Shown here one piece after another: positions 35,565-47,738 of a stretch of 64,000 nt of DNA (position 1 is the stretch's first letter; every line of letters begins with the position of its first letter). Under the pieces are notes generated by a model. The model saw only the letters and a list, made by a program, of their open reading frames with translations, was not told the origin of the DNA and ran no database searches. The position numbers were made by a program, and so were the translations under genes. Origin of the DNA: Euphorbia lathyris (lineage: Eukaryota > Streptophyta > Magnoliopsida > Malpighiales > Euphorbiaceae); assembly GCF_963576675.1 (NCBI RefSeq), contig NC_088912.1, forward strand, positions 57,916,895 through 57,980,894. Direction: 5' to 3'.

Positions 35565-37799
35565 ATGTTTAGGAGTTCTTCTTCTTCTGAGTCTACCTTC
35601 GAACTCTTTAATTTGACCACTTCTTCTGAAACCATAATTAGCTGGACTACCTCTTCGGAAAATTCTGATTCTTCCGAAGGCACTGCCAGTTGCGACCTAG
35701 CCGAGTTGTGTAACTCGGCGTGTAGTAGCTATCGAACTCGTTTAGGTAGGATTCAGAACCTTCCCGTCGCCGTTACTTGCATTGCTCCGGCAATAGATTC
35801 TAGGCGGTTTTCTGGGATGGAGGCTTCTTCTTCAGCCCCGTCTAGGAAAAAGGCGCCACGTGCGGAGTCCACTCCGTCTCGTATGAGCGCCGCGGATCTA
35901 GCGAATCTGGCGGATCACTATCCATGGATTAAGAATTACGAGACTGAATTGGCAGCTGCTCATCAGTGACCCGCCTGTCCACCAAGTGGGTATTTGTCTG
36001 TGTACAGTTGTCATGTAGAAAGAGAGTTCCGGCTTCCTCTTCCTAAGATGATGGCGGACATCTTGGCATACTTTGGAATCACTGTCTGCTAGCTGCATCC
36101 AAATGGTTGGTTAGATATGGCTCTGGATTGTTATTTAGCTTCAAACTTAGGGGTAGTATGTAACCCTCGTGTCTTTCGATCTCTTCACAAACCGACGAAG
36201 CGAAAGGCCGGATCTTTCTTCACTTTCGCTAAATTCAAAACTTATTCGCCCTTCTGCGGTAAGATGTCAAATGTCCATCTTTGGGACGAAAGATTTTTCT
36301 TTGTAAAGATAAGAGAGGGCGAATCCCTAGGCTTTCCGTCGGTTTGGAATGCCAAACCTTTGCATATGGCTGGAGACTTGCGTATATTGACGGACAGTGA
36401 CGAGAAAGTGGCGGATCTCATGAAAAGTATCAAGGCGGATGCCTGGGCATACGCTGACGCCTTGGATTTCATGATGAATGACATTCCCTTGATCCGCCGG
36501 GAAGGGGACAAGATCATTTACGCGAAGTTTACACAACTTGATGAAGGTAACTTTGTTTTTCCTTGAACCTTGATTATTTTATTGTTCCCTTGTCAGGGGT
36601 TTGTCTGAGGCCAGCCGCGCCCTTGTAGAGATACACAAGAAACAGAAGGAAGAAGAGGCTCGAAAGAAGGGGCAGGTAGTGGATCCCCGTAAGAGTTCTG
36701 AGAAGTGTCCTGCTGGTGATATGGTTGATCCTCCTCTCCCAAAGAAGAAGAAATCTGTGTCTAGCAGTGGAGGGAAGCTACTGGCGGATGCCATGAGAGC
36801 CGAGAAACCAATGGCGAGGCTTGAAGAGGTGCGTCTATCTTATCATTTTCTCTTCTCTTACTTGGATCTTATTTTCTGCTTTTTAATGCTTGTATAGGTG
36901 GTGAAGCTGGACTTAGGAGGTTACTGGTTCGCCAAATATGGTGACAAAGGATCGTTAAAGAATGAATCCGTCATCAATGATTTGGACGAAGCTCTTGGTC
37001 AACCAGGCGAGGTACGGGAGAGCCAGAATAAGATCTCGGGATCAGCCCATGTCTAGATGGGAAAACAGAGCTTCTTACGGTAAGTTTCTTCTATCCTTTT
37101 TTGCATTTTTGGATGAAAGAGTGATCTCCTTTAGGGAGAGTTTGCTGTTATTCTTTTGTTTGAATTGGCCTTTGCCTTGATAGGTATACACTCGCATGCG
37201 TGCTATGGAAGCGGATCTCCTTCAAGGAGTGGCGGACAAGGCAACCATAGAAAGGTTAGAGAAGGAGGTCGCTGTTGCTAACGCGAACGCTGCTTCTGCC
37301 GTTGCTCTTAATGAGAGTAAGGATGCTGAGATCCTTAGATTGAAGGAGAAGATAGATGTGGATGCTAAAGAGCATAAGGCTGCCTTACTGGACACGGAGA
37401 TCGTGGCAAGGGAACGAGCTTACTATTATGGCGAGTGGATCATGGCGTATGTTCAACTTGCTCATCCCGAGATTGATTTTACAGATCCGGAGTACGTGGT
37501 TCCTGACGTGGAAGTTTGTCTTAAGTATCGCAAAATCCCGAACATCAAGGACTTCATCTGTGATCCGTGATCACATTCGCAAAGTGATGAATGGTTCTGC
37601 CGAAGAGAGTAAACCCCTTGTCGATCTTGAACCAGAGGACCTTGATGAAGTGTCTCAGAAGGCGGGTGATAAGAGTGAGGAGCTGATAACTGATTGTACC
37701 ATTCCTCAGGAGGGTACTATTTCTGTAGAGAAGGAAGCCCCACTGGAGGGCGCATCTGGTGTAAAAGATGCTAAGGAGGATGCTCCTTTAGATGTTTAG
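35565..37799 (+). pseudogene. Antisense gene of the Tat element (Transposase_28 / 'putative gypsy type transposon' family)
   Basis: Transcribed opposite to gag-pol. The first frame starts at 35565 (MFRSSSSSESTFELF); the same frame, interrupted by TGA at about 35967 and TAG at about 36090, continues through LHPNGWLDMALDCYLASNLG, SFFTFAKFKTYSPFCG and FFFVKIREGESLGFPSVW to LDEGN at 36550. These are marks of the Transposase_28-type domain. Three GT..AG intervals follow (about 36546-36596, 36829-36898, 37081-37183), separating an EIHKKQKEEEARKKG exon, a KLDLGGYWFAKYGDKG exon and a coiled-coil exon (MEADLLQGVADKATIERLEKE, LRLKEKID). The last part is acidic (37565-37799) in a shifted frame. Exon phases do not all match, so indels have occurred. 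Function unknown; such antisense ORFs are known in Tat-type elements. Confidence 0.72.
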
Positions 37800-38464
37800 T
37801 TCTTTGTAAAACTAAGTACAATTTTTAATCCTTGCTATAACCATTTATCTTTACTTTACGTTTTATGTTTTCCAGCAAGTAAATCTATAGGTTTTAGGAT
37901 TGATTTGAAGTAGGTGGCCAGCCATACTTCAGAGTGTGAGCCTTTGTGAAGGCTTGGAGCTTTTATTCCTTTAGAGGAAGTTAAGCTGCCTTAGGCGATC
38001 GATTGGCTTCCTGTCTTTGAGGTGAATCGATCCGCCACTAGGACTTTGGACTCTTTTTTGGAAAGAGTGTACAAGAGTGTAAAGATCTCACGTCTGAGAA
38101 ATGTTTTAACTCTATCTCTGACGGGGGTCAATTTGTTTCCTATCTTTGAGGTAGATAGATCCGCCGTTGAGATTGTTCTCCTATCTTTGAGGAGAAAGTA
38201 GTTTATGCCATGATAGCATTATCCTATGTGTGGGAATGCGTTTGTTGGCCCCCTTTCTTTTTTAATCTGAAATATTTATATTGCTACAAGAAAATACTTA
38301 AAAAAGAATTGATAGGACAAAAGTTGCTTTTTATTGAATGGTGATGTGCCTTATTACAGCAAGCGGGTCTTACATGTGAGCCTCATTAAAACCTTTAATA
38401 AGAAAAACCTCATGGGATAAAAACTTACTAAAGGAAAAAGATTACTCAAGACCTTGATTACATT
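37800..38464. other. Spacer between Tat antisense gene and integrase end
   Basis: Non-coding. It contains three variants of CCTATCTTTGAGG next to GATCCGCC (about 38013-38190), and a run of GATCCGCC-type octamers also seen elsewhere in the element. It is the zone where sense and antisense transcripts would end; no strong terminator-like structure was identified. Confidence 0.5.
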
Positions 38465-41400
38465 CTATTTTCTGGTGAAATATTTGCGGAGGTTCTGGAT
38501 GTTCCACGTACGTGGCAGTGTGTTCCCCTCCATGTCTTGAATTTTAAACGTGGTGGATCCAATCTTGGCGATTATTCTGTATGGACCTGTCCAGGTGATC
38601 CCCAGCTTTCCTCTTCCTTCTATAGATTGGATTTTATCCGCCTTTCGGAGCACGAGATCTCCAACATTCAGATTTACAAGCTTTGTATTTTTATCATGAT
38701 AAGCTGCGATCCGTTGCTTGTAGGCTGCCATGCGTACATACGCCTTCTCCCTTTTCTCCTCCACTTGATCGAGACTTTCTTTCAACCTTTGGTTATTTTC
38801 ATCCTCGCAATAGAATGCAACTCTGTCACTAGGGACCTGTATTTCAACAGGGATTACAGCTTCCACGCCGTGAGAAAGGGTGAATGGTGTCTCTCCTGTG
38901 GTCGTTTGTGGAGTGGTTCGATACGCCCATAGGACGCTCATTAACTGATCCGCCCATTTTTTATCATGCTCTCCCAACCTTTTCTTTATTCCTTTAACGA
39001 TCGTCCGATTTGTAACCTCGGTCATCCCATTAGATTGGGGATAGTAAACAGAGGCGAACCTGTTTTGAATGCCCAGCTTTTCACAGAAAGTTTTGAACTC
39101 TCCACAATTGAATTGCGTCCCATTGTCAGTGATAATCGTGTGGGGAACCTCGTACCTTCCAACGATATTATCCTTGACGAACTCCACCATTCGTTCGGCG
39201 TTGATAGAGGAGACAGCTTCGGCCTCTACCCATTTAGTAAAATGATCCACAGCCACCACCACATACTTTCTCTGTCTCTTAGTAGGAGGAAAGGGACCAA
39301 CGATATCAATCCCCCAAACTGCAAAGGGTCGACCTTCGATGATGGGCCTTTGCAGGTGTTTAGCTGTGTGGGATTCATTTGCATGCACCTGGCAATTATG
39401 ACAAGACTCCACTAACTTTTGGGCATCAAGTTCCGCTGTGGGCCAATAAAATCCTGCTAACCTGGACTTCTTCAAAATGGAGGCAGACGCCTCATGGGCT
39501 CCACATGTGCCTTCATGCAACTCTTTGAGGATCTGTTGTCCCTCTTCCGTCATGATGCATTTCAACCAAGGGTGACCAAAAGACTTTCTGTATAAGGAAT
39601 CATTTATCACGGAGAAATAGGCGGCCTTCCTTACCGTTCATCGAGCTTCTTCTTTGTCCTGGGGCAGAGTTCCATCTGTCAGGTACTGGCGAATCGGTGA
39701 CCTCCAATCACTTTCGACGGATGCAAGTAAGGATACCGCTTCTGAGGCGAATGCCGGGGCTGTCTTAACCTCGAACGGGCACTGTAGATCCGCCCAATGC
39801 TCCTTGCTTGAAGCCATTTTGGCTAAGTGATCGGCCTCTATGTTAGATCCTCGAGGCACATGGATCAGTTCCCACTTGGTTTCTTTGGCTTCGAGGTGGT
39901 TCAAAAATTTCTTAACCTCTTCAACATATTTGGCCAGAATGTCATCTTTTACCTCAAAATTTTTGATCACTTGGTTGACCATTAATTTGGAATCACTGTA
40001 GATTACGATCCGTTCGGGAGTGATTTCCTTTAACAGGCGTAGTCCCAATATTAAGGCCTCATACTCCGCTGCATTGTTGGTTGCGAGGAAGTCCAATTTT
40101 GCTGCATAATGCAGTTTTATATATTGGGGACCTTTGATCACGATGCCTATACCTGCGCCTTTCGCCGAAGAAGCCCCATCTGTATACATCATCCATTCTT
40201 CGACCTTAGATTTGGGGAGATTCATACCTTCTTCAGTGATTTCATTCACAAAGTCTGCCAAGACTTGACTTTTCAAGGCAGATCGACTTTCGTAACGAAC
40301 ATCAAATTCGCCTAAGCGAATTGCCCACTCCATCAATCTCCCCGAACTTTCTGGCTTTTGCAATACTTCCCTCATGGGTATGCTTGTGCGGACTATGACA
40401 ATGTGTGCCTGAAAGTAGGGCCTGAGACGTATTGAGGTGGTGACAACGGCCAGTGCCATTTTATCCAATTTGGAGTATCGGGTCTCAGCGTCTTTTAACA
40501 CTTTACTCACATAATAGATTGGATACTGTTGTCCATCCTCTTCCCTGATCATGACTGTGCAAACAGCTTTATCTGTAACTGAAACATACATGTAAAGATT
40601 CTCACCTTTCAAGGGCCGACTCATCAGAGGTGGTTCCGTGAGAAATTGTTTGATCCCTTCGAAGGCTTGCTTACAGTCCTCATTCCACTCGAATGTCTTT
40701 TGTTTTTTGATCACCTCATAGAAGGGTTGACATCTGTGAGCCGAACAGGAGATGAACCTGCCCAAGGCCACAATACGCCCATTCAGACGTTGCACCTCTC
40801 TGATGTTCTGTGGTGTTTTCATATCCAGGACTGCTTTAACTTTATCCGGATTTGGGCTCACTCCTCTCTGGCTGATCATGAATCCCAAGAATTTTCCATA
40901 TGTCGCCCCAAAGGTACATTTCTCTGGATTCAGTTTAATGTTGTGATGTCGGAGTACACCTAGGATCTCCCTTATATCATCCGCGTGTTTTTCTACAGTG
41001 GAACTTTTGATGATCATATCATCCACGTAGACAGAAAAGTTATTACCTTTGCTTTCTTCAAATATTTTGTTCATCATCCGTTGATAGGTCGCCCCTGCAT
41101 TTTTAAGCCCAAAGGGCATGACCTTGAAGCAGTAGGTTGCTTGGTGCATCACGAACGAAGTTTTGATTCTGTCGGAAGGCTCCATCGGGATCTGGTGATA
41201 ACTCGACTTCACATCAGTGAAGGAATACATGGCGTGTCCCGTAGTTCCATCTACTAGAATATCAATACACGGTAGAGGGTAGTTGTCTTTGGGACAAGCT
41301 TTGTTGAGATCTGTGAAGTCAATACACATGCGGTATGATCCGCCTGCCTTTTTGACTAACACCACATTCGTCAGCCATTGTGTGTAAAGTACTTCTTCGA

Positions 41401-42553
41401 TGGCGTCCGCCTTTTTAAGCTTAGCAATCTCCTCTTCTATTACTTTCTATCTTTCAGGACCATGATTTCTTCGCTTTTGTGCTATTGGGACAGCGTCCTC
41501 GGCAATATTGAGCTTATGAGTGATCACATCCGGGTTAATCCCTGGGAGAATCTCATCCTTCCATGCAAAAACATCTTCTGACTCATGGAGAACCTTTGTA
41601 ATAGCCTCCTTAATCTCACCTCTTAGCCCTTTAGCAATTCGTACCTGCTTTTCATCCGCCATAAGGTACATCTCTGTTTCCCCCAGAGCCATTGTGACAA
41701 GTTCCTCTTCTTCCTCATCTTTAGACTGTGGGCGAATCATCAAAGATGCCGAATATGTCTCCTGAGCAACTTTTTGATTTCCTCTGACCATTACTCCTCC
41801 TTTGGTCGTGGGGATGTAAATGGTTAGATGGCGGATGGAGATGAGAGCCGCTGCTTCGGAGATGAAAGGCCGACCTAGGATGGTATTATAGGCCAATTGA
41901 CCATCTATAATGGAGAACTCCAGATCTCCCTTCCAAATTTGATCTTCGTCCGCCAACTCGCAATCTAACGTTACCTGTCCCTTCGTTTGGATTGTGTGCC
42001 CTGTTACTCCTAGGATGTCCACAATAGTGGTTTCCACTCGGACATGATCGACCATAAGTTTGGCGAATGCTCCTCTTATAATGACGTTGCACGAACTTCC
42101 AGTGTCAATCATTACTCTTTTCATTTCCCATCCTTCTACCATCATGGTAATGACTAGAGCATCTGCGTGAGGGGGAACCTCTGGGCCTACGTTCGCAAAA
42201 GGGTGATTGAGTGATGCCCTATCCAGAGCGGTGGTCTTTGCCTTCTTCAGCACAGGTTGATATCCTAGTCCGCCTGCTATGACATTGATGGTCCCCTTCG
42301 CCTTCTTTTTCTGATCATCCCTTGACTTATCATTATCTCCTTTCTTATTATCATTTTGGACGAACCTGTCTAGCTTTCCCCTTTCTATAAGCCTTTCTAT
42401 CTCCCTGGCCAACTCCCAACACGCGTCTGTATCATGACCATTCCTCCTGTGGTACTTGCAATAATTTTTGGGATTTTTCCCCGTGTTGGTGTACTCCCCC
42501 CTTTTGGTTCGGGGTATGAAATGCTCCGCTTGTTCTGGCTGTTTTCTATCCAC
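38465..42553 (-). pseudogene. Tat element pro-pol: knuckle, protease, RT, dual RNase H, integrase (two nonsense codons)
   Basis: One frame from 42553 to 38465, broken only by a TAG at 41447-41449 and a TGA at 39638-39640. Knuckle CKYHRRNGHDTDAC; protease RVMIDTGSSCNVI; RT with CIDFTDLNKACP, FGLKNAGATYQRMM and YVDDMIIKS; first RNase H around YMYVSVTDKAV where the usual catalytic Asp context is altered; second, archaeal-type RNase H with MYTDGASSAKGAG, NNAAEYEALILGL and YSDSKLMVNQV and HVPRGSNIEADHLAK; integrase with H..H and CHNCQ, VWGIDIVGPF, IITDNGTQF and YYPQSNGMTEVTN (the catalytic triad D, D, E all present); and a C-terminal Trp/Arg-rich tail ending RKYFTRK. The domains are otherwise well preserved, in line with a fairly young insertion. 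Confidence 0.92.
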
Positions 42554-44154
42554 ATCAGCACTTCGCTTTTGGAGGCGTTTAATGGTGTAAACGATGGTAT
42601 GTATGCCGATTTGTTCTTAGAGCCTCTACGCCTGCCTCTGGATGACGAGTCAGGATGTTTGTCCTTCTCTTTATCCCATCTACGAGATTCGCCCTTGTCC
42701 CTCTTAGGCGGAGATACTGACTCCCTGCGGATGTCATCCACCTCCATGAAGTCCTTGCATCTTTCTATCAATTCTGCCATATCTCTGGGCTTCTTTCTGA
42801 TCAGATCTTCCTGCAAGCTTTTACATGTGGTGTTTTTCACTAGAGCTTTCACCGCCATGGAGACATCCACATCAACAATTCGTATACACAATTTGTTGAA
42901 ACTGTCTACATATTCTCGAAGGGGTTCATTTGCTTTCTGTTTCAATTCAAAAAGCTTTCGCGATTTGACCACTGGAGGGATGCACCCGGCGAATTTTGCA
43001 CAAAACTCTCTACTCAACTGATCCCAACTGTCTATTGATCCAGGAGGTAAAGATTGGAACCAATCATAAGCGAGTCCGCCAAGCGTGGTGATAAACATCC
43101 GACATAATACCGCTTCACTGGCTCAGTTAAGGCTGAGCAATATGCGGTACTTCCTGGCATAGGCTTCAGGGTTGTCCACGCCCGTATAGACTGGGATATT
43201 AGGAATTTTAAAATGCCTATCCGTTTCCTCAGCTTCGATCCACGATGTAAAGGGCGAATCCCGATTGGCGAATGGATTATGTCTCACATTCTCTTCATTC
43301 TGGCGGCGCACCTCGTCTCTAATTAGATCCGCTATATTCCCGGGATTCTCCCTGGAGCGTCCTCTATGTGGGGATCTACTCGGAGAAGATGAAGAACTGG
43401 AATTAGATGAAGGATCCGATGGCGAACCACTCCCGTCACGTCCTCCTGGTGGAGCCTGCCCATTAGCTCTTTGATTCGGAGGTGGGTGTTGCCTATCTTG
43501 ATGAGGTTCCTCAACTGGTCGCTTACTGTTCCTACGCTCTGGGGGCGGAGGAGATCTACCTCGCCGGGAAGCTCTATGCTTTAAGTGAGATGGAGATTTT
43601 GATCGTCCCCTGCCATTCTTCCTCCTACGCTTTTTATGTCTCCGACCTTCTGGGGGATTAGACCTGGCGTTATTAAGAGCTCGAGACCCACCAATGTTAA
43701 TCCTTGGGTTTGCTGATCCCTCAGGAAAAGTTTGATCATTCCTCTGACTCCCCTCTGCTCCGTCAGAAAATAGTCGCCGATTCAGTGGCGGGTTGCTAGC
43801 TGCCATGGAAGTAATCACCGTGGAATCGGCAGGTTGGGAGTGAAAAAACGAAGAATCACGAGCGTTTGGTCCTATGGTTACATTTTGCCATTGGGATGCC
43901 GTAGGAGTTGGTGCCGTACGTCAAAGTGGGGGAATTAACATGTACGACCTTAAGCGGCTTTCCATCTCCGGGCCAAACTCCCTTCCTATGGATCCCGCAC
44001 ATATTTCAAGAAACGAGTCAGGTGACATATTTCCTTCACCATGCACCGTGGGAGCTTCAGAATCAACGTGGCCAGCGTTTGTTAAAGGATTGGTTGATGG
44101 AGTTACCGATGGTGTTTCAATCCCTGTTGTGGGATTTGACCCTCCACTCGTCAT
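42554..44154 (-). pseudogene. Tat element gag (two nonsense codons, frameshift to pro)
   Basis: Frame starts at the ATG at 44154 (MTSGGSNPTTGIETPS). It has a TGA at about 43921 and, after a very basic Arg/Ser-rich segment (43400-43700), a second TGA at 43123. The capsid region reads FITTLGGLAYDWFQSLPPGS, SWDQLSREFCAKFAG and PLREYVDSFNKLCIR. The knuckle that belongs to gag is read in the other frame from 42553, so a one-base indel occurred near 42560. The Arg-rich stretch before the capsid could be a nuclear-localisation or RNA-binding segment. Confidence 0.85.
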
Positions 44155-44190
44155 GTCTTACAATGTGAACGAAACCCTTATTTGGTTAGG

Positions 44191-44211
44191 GTTCCACGAT
44201 CACCGCACCAA
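44191..44211 (-). other. Tat element primer-binding site
   Basis: On the minus strand TGGTGCGGTGATCGTGGAAC begins 3 bases after the 5' LTR end. It starts with TGG as a PBS must. It is neither the common TGGTATCAGAGC (tRNA-Met) nor TGGCGCCG (tRNA-Asp) type; I did not match it to a particular tRNA. Confidence 0.6.
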
Positions 44212-44212
44212 T

Positions 44213-44729
44213 TGATGACCAGTGGAGAATTTCCGATTAGCTTCCGTCCCTGTGGGGGCGTCGTTGGGTTCGGGAGGGGGAAAGCTCCGATGCCAAAGTC
44301 AGTATAGAGTATGGAGGAACAAACTGAATTGACAAAGTAGGGTTTTCTAGGATTGTGAGAATGTGTACCTTGATAGCTTGAGATGCAAGCTATATATAGT
44401 CATGGAGTTGTAACCCTTAGTAACTAGAAAGTCTCTATTAATACTTCATTAATGACAGTTACTGGTTTCCTTTAAGTATATCCGTTAGTTCATTTATAGT
44501 TCATTAATTGCCTTTATTGAGGAATCGGCTCAGCTGTTCAGCTGGCGGATCGAAGGGTGATGGCGGATCTCACGTAGGTTTGACTACGGATCTCGTATAG
44601 CGGAGTCTCGGTGATCCGCCCATTGAATGTATTTGCTTGATACGCCATTGCCTTCTTTGACCGGTTCAATACGTGGTCGTTTGGGTAAATATCTCCTTTG
44701 ATCCCTTGGATAATATCCCGATGTTATCA
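44213..44729 (-). repeat. Tat element 5' LTR
   Basis: 517 bp, the partner of 34751-35265, with TG..CA ends and the TSD immediately right of it. Confidence 0.93.
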
Positions 44730-44734
44730 AATTT

Positions 44735-47720
44735 GAAACAAAGATCAATCCGATTTTATTGAAAATGTGACTGAAAACCCTAGTTTATTTCTGAGAACGA
44801 CTTCTGTGCAGCCTCTACAACTCTAACAGGAGGAGTCTCCACATCATTTTCAAACTCTACTTCAGAAATAGGAGTCAACTGTCCTTATAGTACCTACAGA
44901 AAGTTGAATCAGAAATGCATCTTTACACCAACCTAATTACCGTAACAACCTTAATATATAAGTAGAGGGAGGCTAAAAACCACAAGCTTCATTTCAACAA
45001 TAGCAGTAAAAACACATGAAGTGCAGAGACATCCCCATCCAAATATAGAACTGAAGCAAAAACCAAACTCTAAGAACGCAAACCTATAAAAAAGATAAGA
45101 CAAACCAATATAAACAACTAAAATAAATCCCACAAACTTCCATTAGTATAGCATTGATATCAAAGTTCAGAACTCATCCTTTTAAGTTAATTCATGACAC
45201 ACACTGATCAAAGTGAAAAGAGGTCATCCATTAATGAGGGATGACAACAGTTAATATATGTATGAGGATTCCAAACGCCTAGGATTCAATCAAGTATTCA
45301 AGTATTTACTTGTTGATCTTCTGTTCAATATTTAAACTCTTCAAGTAATCAAACTAACTCAATAGAAAAAGGCAACACTATTAGGATCAGTAAGAACAGA
45401 AAGAGCAAATATATCTACACTCAATGGAGAATATAGATTAAGCAGAGATTCCATGATTTCAGTGTATCCAAAATTCAGTCTTGTATGTTCAGGATATCCT
45501 GTGAAAGTGGAATCCAAGTGCTCCAACTTATGCCAAGATGTCCTGATGAGGTTCATAACTCTGTAGTTGAACCTTGTTTGTTGAAGCTGATTTTCTGCTG
45601 CTGTCACCTTCACCAACCTATTTTTGTTCAACTTCAATACATTAGAGGCATATCAGAAAGCAAATCAAATTAAGTACTATAAGGAGAGGAATATTCTACA
45701 TATTTCATACGAAATGAAGAGTCTACATATTTCAGGTTTTTTAGGTATATAGAGATTCCGACACACAACATAGAGATGCAGTCAAATCAAGCATTGGAAA
45801 ATTGGAAACAGAGAGAAAAACTCAGGTCAGTTGTTTAACATGTTGAATTGATACTTTAACTGGGTCATTAGCTGCACGTTTAATGCACTCCAAAACCTGT
45901 GCATATGGTTCCTCAAACTCCTCAAACTCTACCCAGAGCAAAAACTGCAGCCTTATTCTTCACAAACTGGATAGGATTCGGATTGCATTCTTATGGTGTA
46001 AAATCCAACTGCTTCACAAAAGGAAGAGTCTCACCAGGCTAAAATGAATCTCAAGCCTTTTAATCTGAATTTCAGAATAAACCCCTATTGGCTCATAATT
46101 TGGCAAATCAATCTCAAAATATCCCTGAACAGAGACTACAAGCATAATTGTTCTTTGTCAACCAGGTTAAACACACAATTTGATTTGGATTAATGCTGCA
46201 AATTATTTACTTTTCCAACCTTAATAGACAAACTTTTTGCATGTACTTCTCATGACAGTTCCATATGAGCTAACGGCTTAACACTATGACCAGTAAGATA
46301 AATCTAACCGTAGGGAAAAGCATTGAAGACCTAATCAACAGTCAGACAGTGGAAGTTAAAATTCACATCTAAGATTCAACATCAAAGTTAAGAAATTTCC
46401 ATCTAATTTAGTTAAAACATAAAAATGCACCAGTTAACTTACCTACAAGAGCATACATTCACCAAAATTTTCATAGAAAGTAAAAATATTCCTCTAAATA
46501 TATTGTTGAGTAACCTGTTCTTCAGATGGAGCACATTCAGACATCTCCTTACATTTTTTAAGATTTGTAAATCCTTCATTGCCATGGAGTCTAAACTTGG
46601 TAGGAATGTTTGAAATAAGTAAATAATTATTTCATCTAAAAATTATTTCATCTAAAAAAATGAATATCAAGACATATCACTAAGTAAATAGAAAAATAAA
46701 ATATGAAGCAATTCAAAAGATCGGGACATATATTGCTCATCCTAAACCAAGGTCCTAAAGACATTGAATCTAAATCCATAAAGAGGAAAGCATGAGAAGA
46801 AGAAAGAAAACAGGAAAAAAAATTAACAAGAGAGGATAAAAGATACCGCGAACCGGAAGGAGAAAATACCCAAAATCTACTAAATACTGAATAGAGAAGT
46901 TCCATCGATCCTAAATTCCAAAAGATGAGAGTGAGAAGATGGGAGCAAACCTTGGTCGAACAGGAATTAGGGATTTTTATTTTGGCCAAAAGCGTGAAGT
47001 TTATGACTGAGTTTACGGGGGAAAGAAATAATTAGAGGGAATGAAATATTTGGAATGAATAGTAATGGGCGGTGAATTAATTAGTAAGGTTACTAAGAGC
47101 ATCTATAGTGGAAACTTCTTCCTTGTCACTTTGCAAAATTTGAAGTATCTAATCATTAGGGCATATGTCTTCACAATTAATTTGTTACTTTTTTTCGTGA
47201 ACAAACTTTTTACTGTTCAAAGAAAACATACATATAAAATAGATAAAGGTATGGAGAGTGAGGAGGACGCAGGCGTCAGAGGCAGTGTGTAACACACGCA
47301 CAAGGAATGTCGATTCTGGCGCCTGAGATGGTACTAAAATGATAGATTGCTTTTTGATAAAAAATATATTATTTAATCCATTCTTTTTATTAAACTTTTA
47401 TTTTTATCCGGTATAATTTCTTGTTAACCCCAATAAATTTTAAATGAGTAAGGCTTTCTAGTGGTTTGTCTTTTTTATTTGCTCTTTGTCTTAGGTGGCA
47501 CACAAAAGTTGTTTACACCATTACAGTTGCTCTAATGAGTGGTTTTTTTGGTATAATTAATGAATGATTTTTTTCATTAATAATGAGCGGAATCATTTGA
47601 GCCAAAATAGATTTTATAGTCCTTAATAATAGGGTTATATAATTTCCACCCATTAAATGTATTGAGAACATATTTTTAATGAGTGGAAATTATACCCACA
47701 TTAAATTTTGATCATTAAAA
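44735..47720 (-). other. CACTA right arm: exon-like gene remnants and subterminal repeats
   Basis: Read on the minus strand, several pieces look like exons with nearby AG/GT: 45841-45955 (FLLWVEFEEFEEPYAQVLEC, then IKRAANDPVKVS); 45359-45637 (LNKNRLVKVTAAENQLQQ and NFGYTEIMESLLNLYSPL); 44790-44890 (PISEVEFENDVETPPVRVVE and a stop); and 46460-46560 (EMSECAPSEEQVTQQ, also in the left arm). They may be parts of the element's own second gene or captured host gene fragments; I recognise neither. 47525-47720 contains the TAATGAGTGG subterminal repeats. 46990-47520 holds nothing clear. Confidence 0.45.
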
Positions 47721-47738
47721 CCCATTTTTCTTTTAGTG

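Larger units (their letters stand above)
34746..44734 (-). mobile_element. Full-length Tat-lineage Ty3/gypsy retrotransposon (34751-44729) with perfect TSD
   Basis: LTRs 34751-35265 and 44213-44729, both TGATGACC..TTATCA, flanked by the 5-bp duplication AATTT (34746-34750 and 44730-44734). On the minus strand the order is 5' LTR, PBS, gag, protease, RT, two RNase H domains, integrase, a spacer, then an antisense gene (35565-37799, plus strand), polypurine tract and 3' LTR. The second RNase H between the first and the integrase, and an extra antisense ORF near the 3' LTR, are features of the Tat group (compare Grande and Retand). By eye the LTRs differ at about 20 of 515 positions. The coding frame has several stops, so it is not autonomous now. 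Confidence 0.93.
32384..47738. mobile_element. CACTA (En/Spm) element, non-autonomous, with nested Tat retrotransposon
   Basis: Ends are CACTACAAGAAAAAGGAG at 32384 and CACTAAAAGAAAAATGGG (minus strand) at 47738. Flanks are ATG (32381-32383) and ATA (47739-47741), a 3-bp duplication with one change; the undisturbed array unit in the same region has ATAAATGTTATCTC, which supports that reading. Subterminal regions are full of short motifs typical of the superfamily: CTCATTA/CTCACTA on the left (32410-32770) and TAATGAGTGG on the right (47525-47720). Without the Tat insertion the element is about 5.4 kb. No transposase was recognised. Confidence 0.88.

Noticed and set aside
38537..41257. Several plus-strand ORFs of 60-149 codons opposite Tat pol
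   Set aside because: Antisense shadows of the long pol frame, with no family motif, unlike the antisense gene at 35565-37799.
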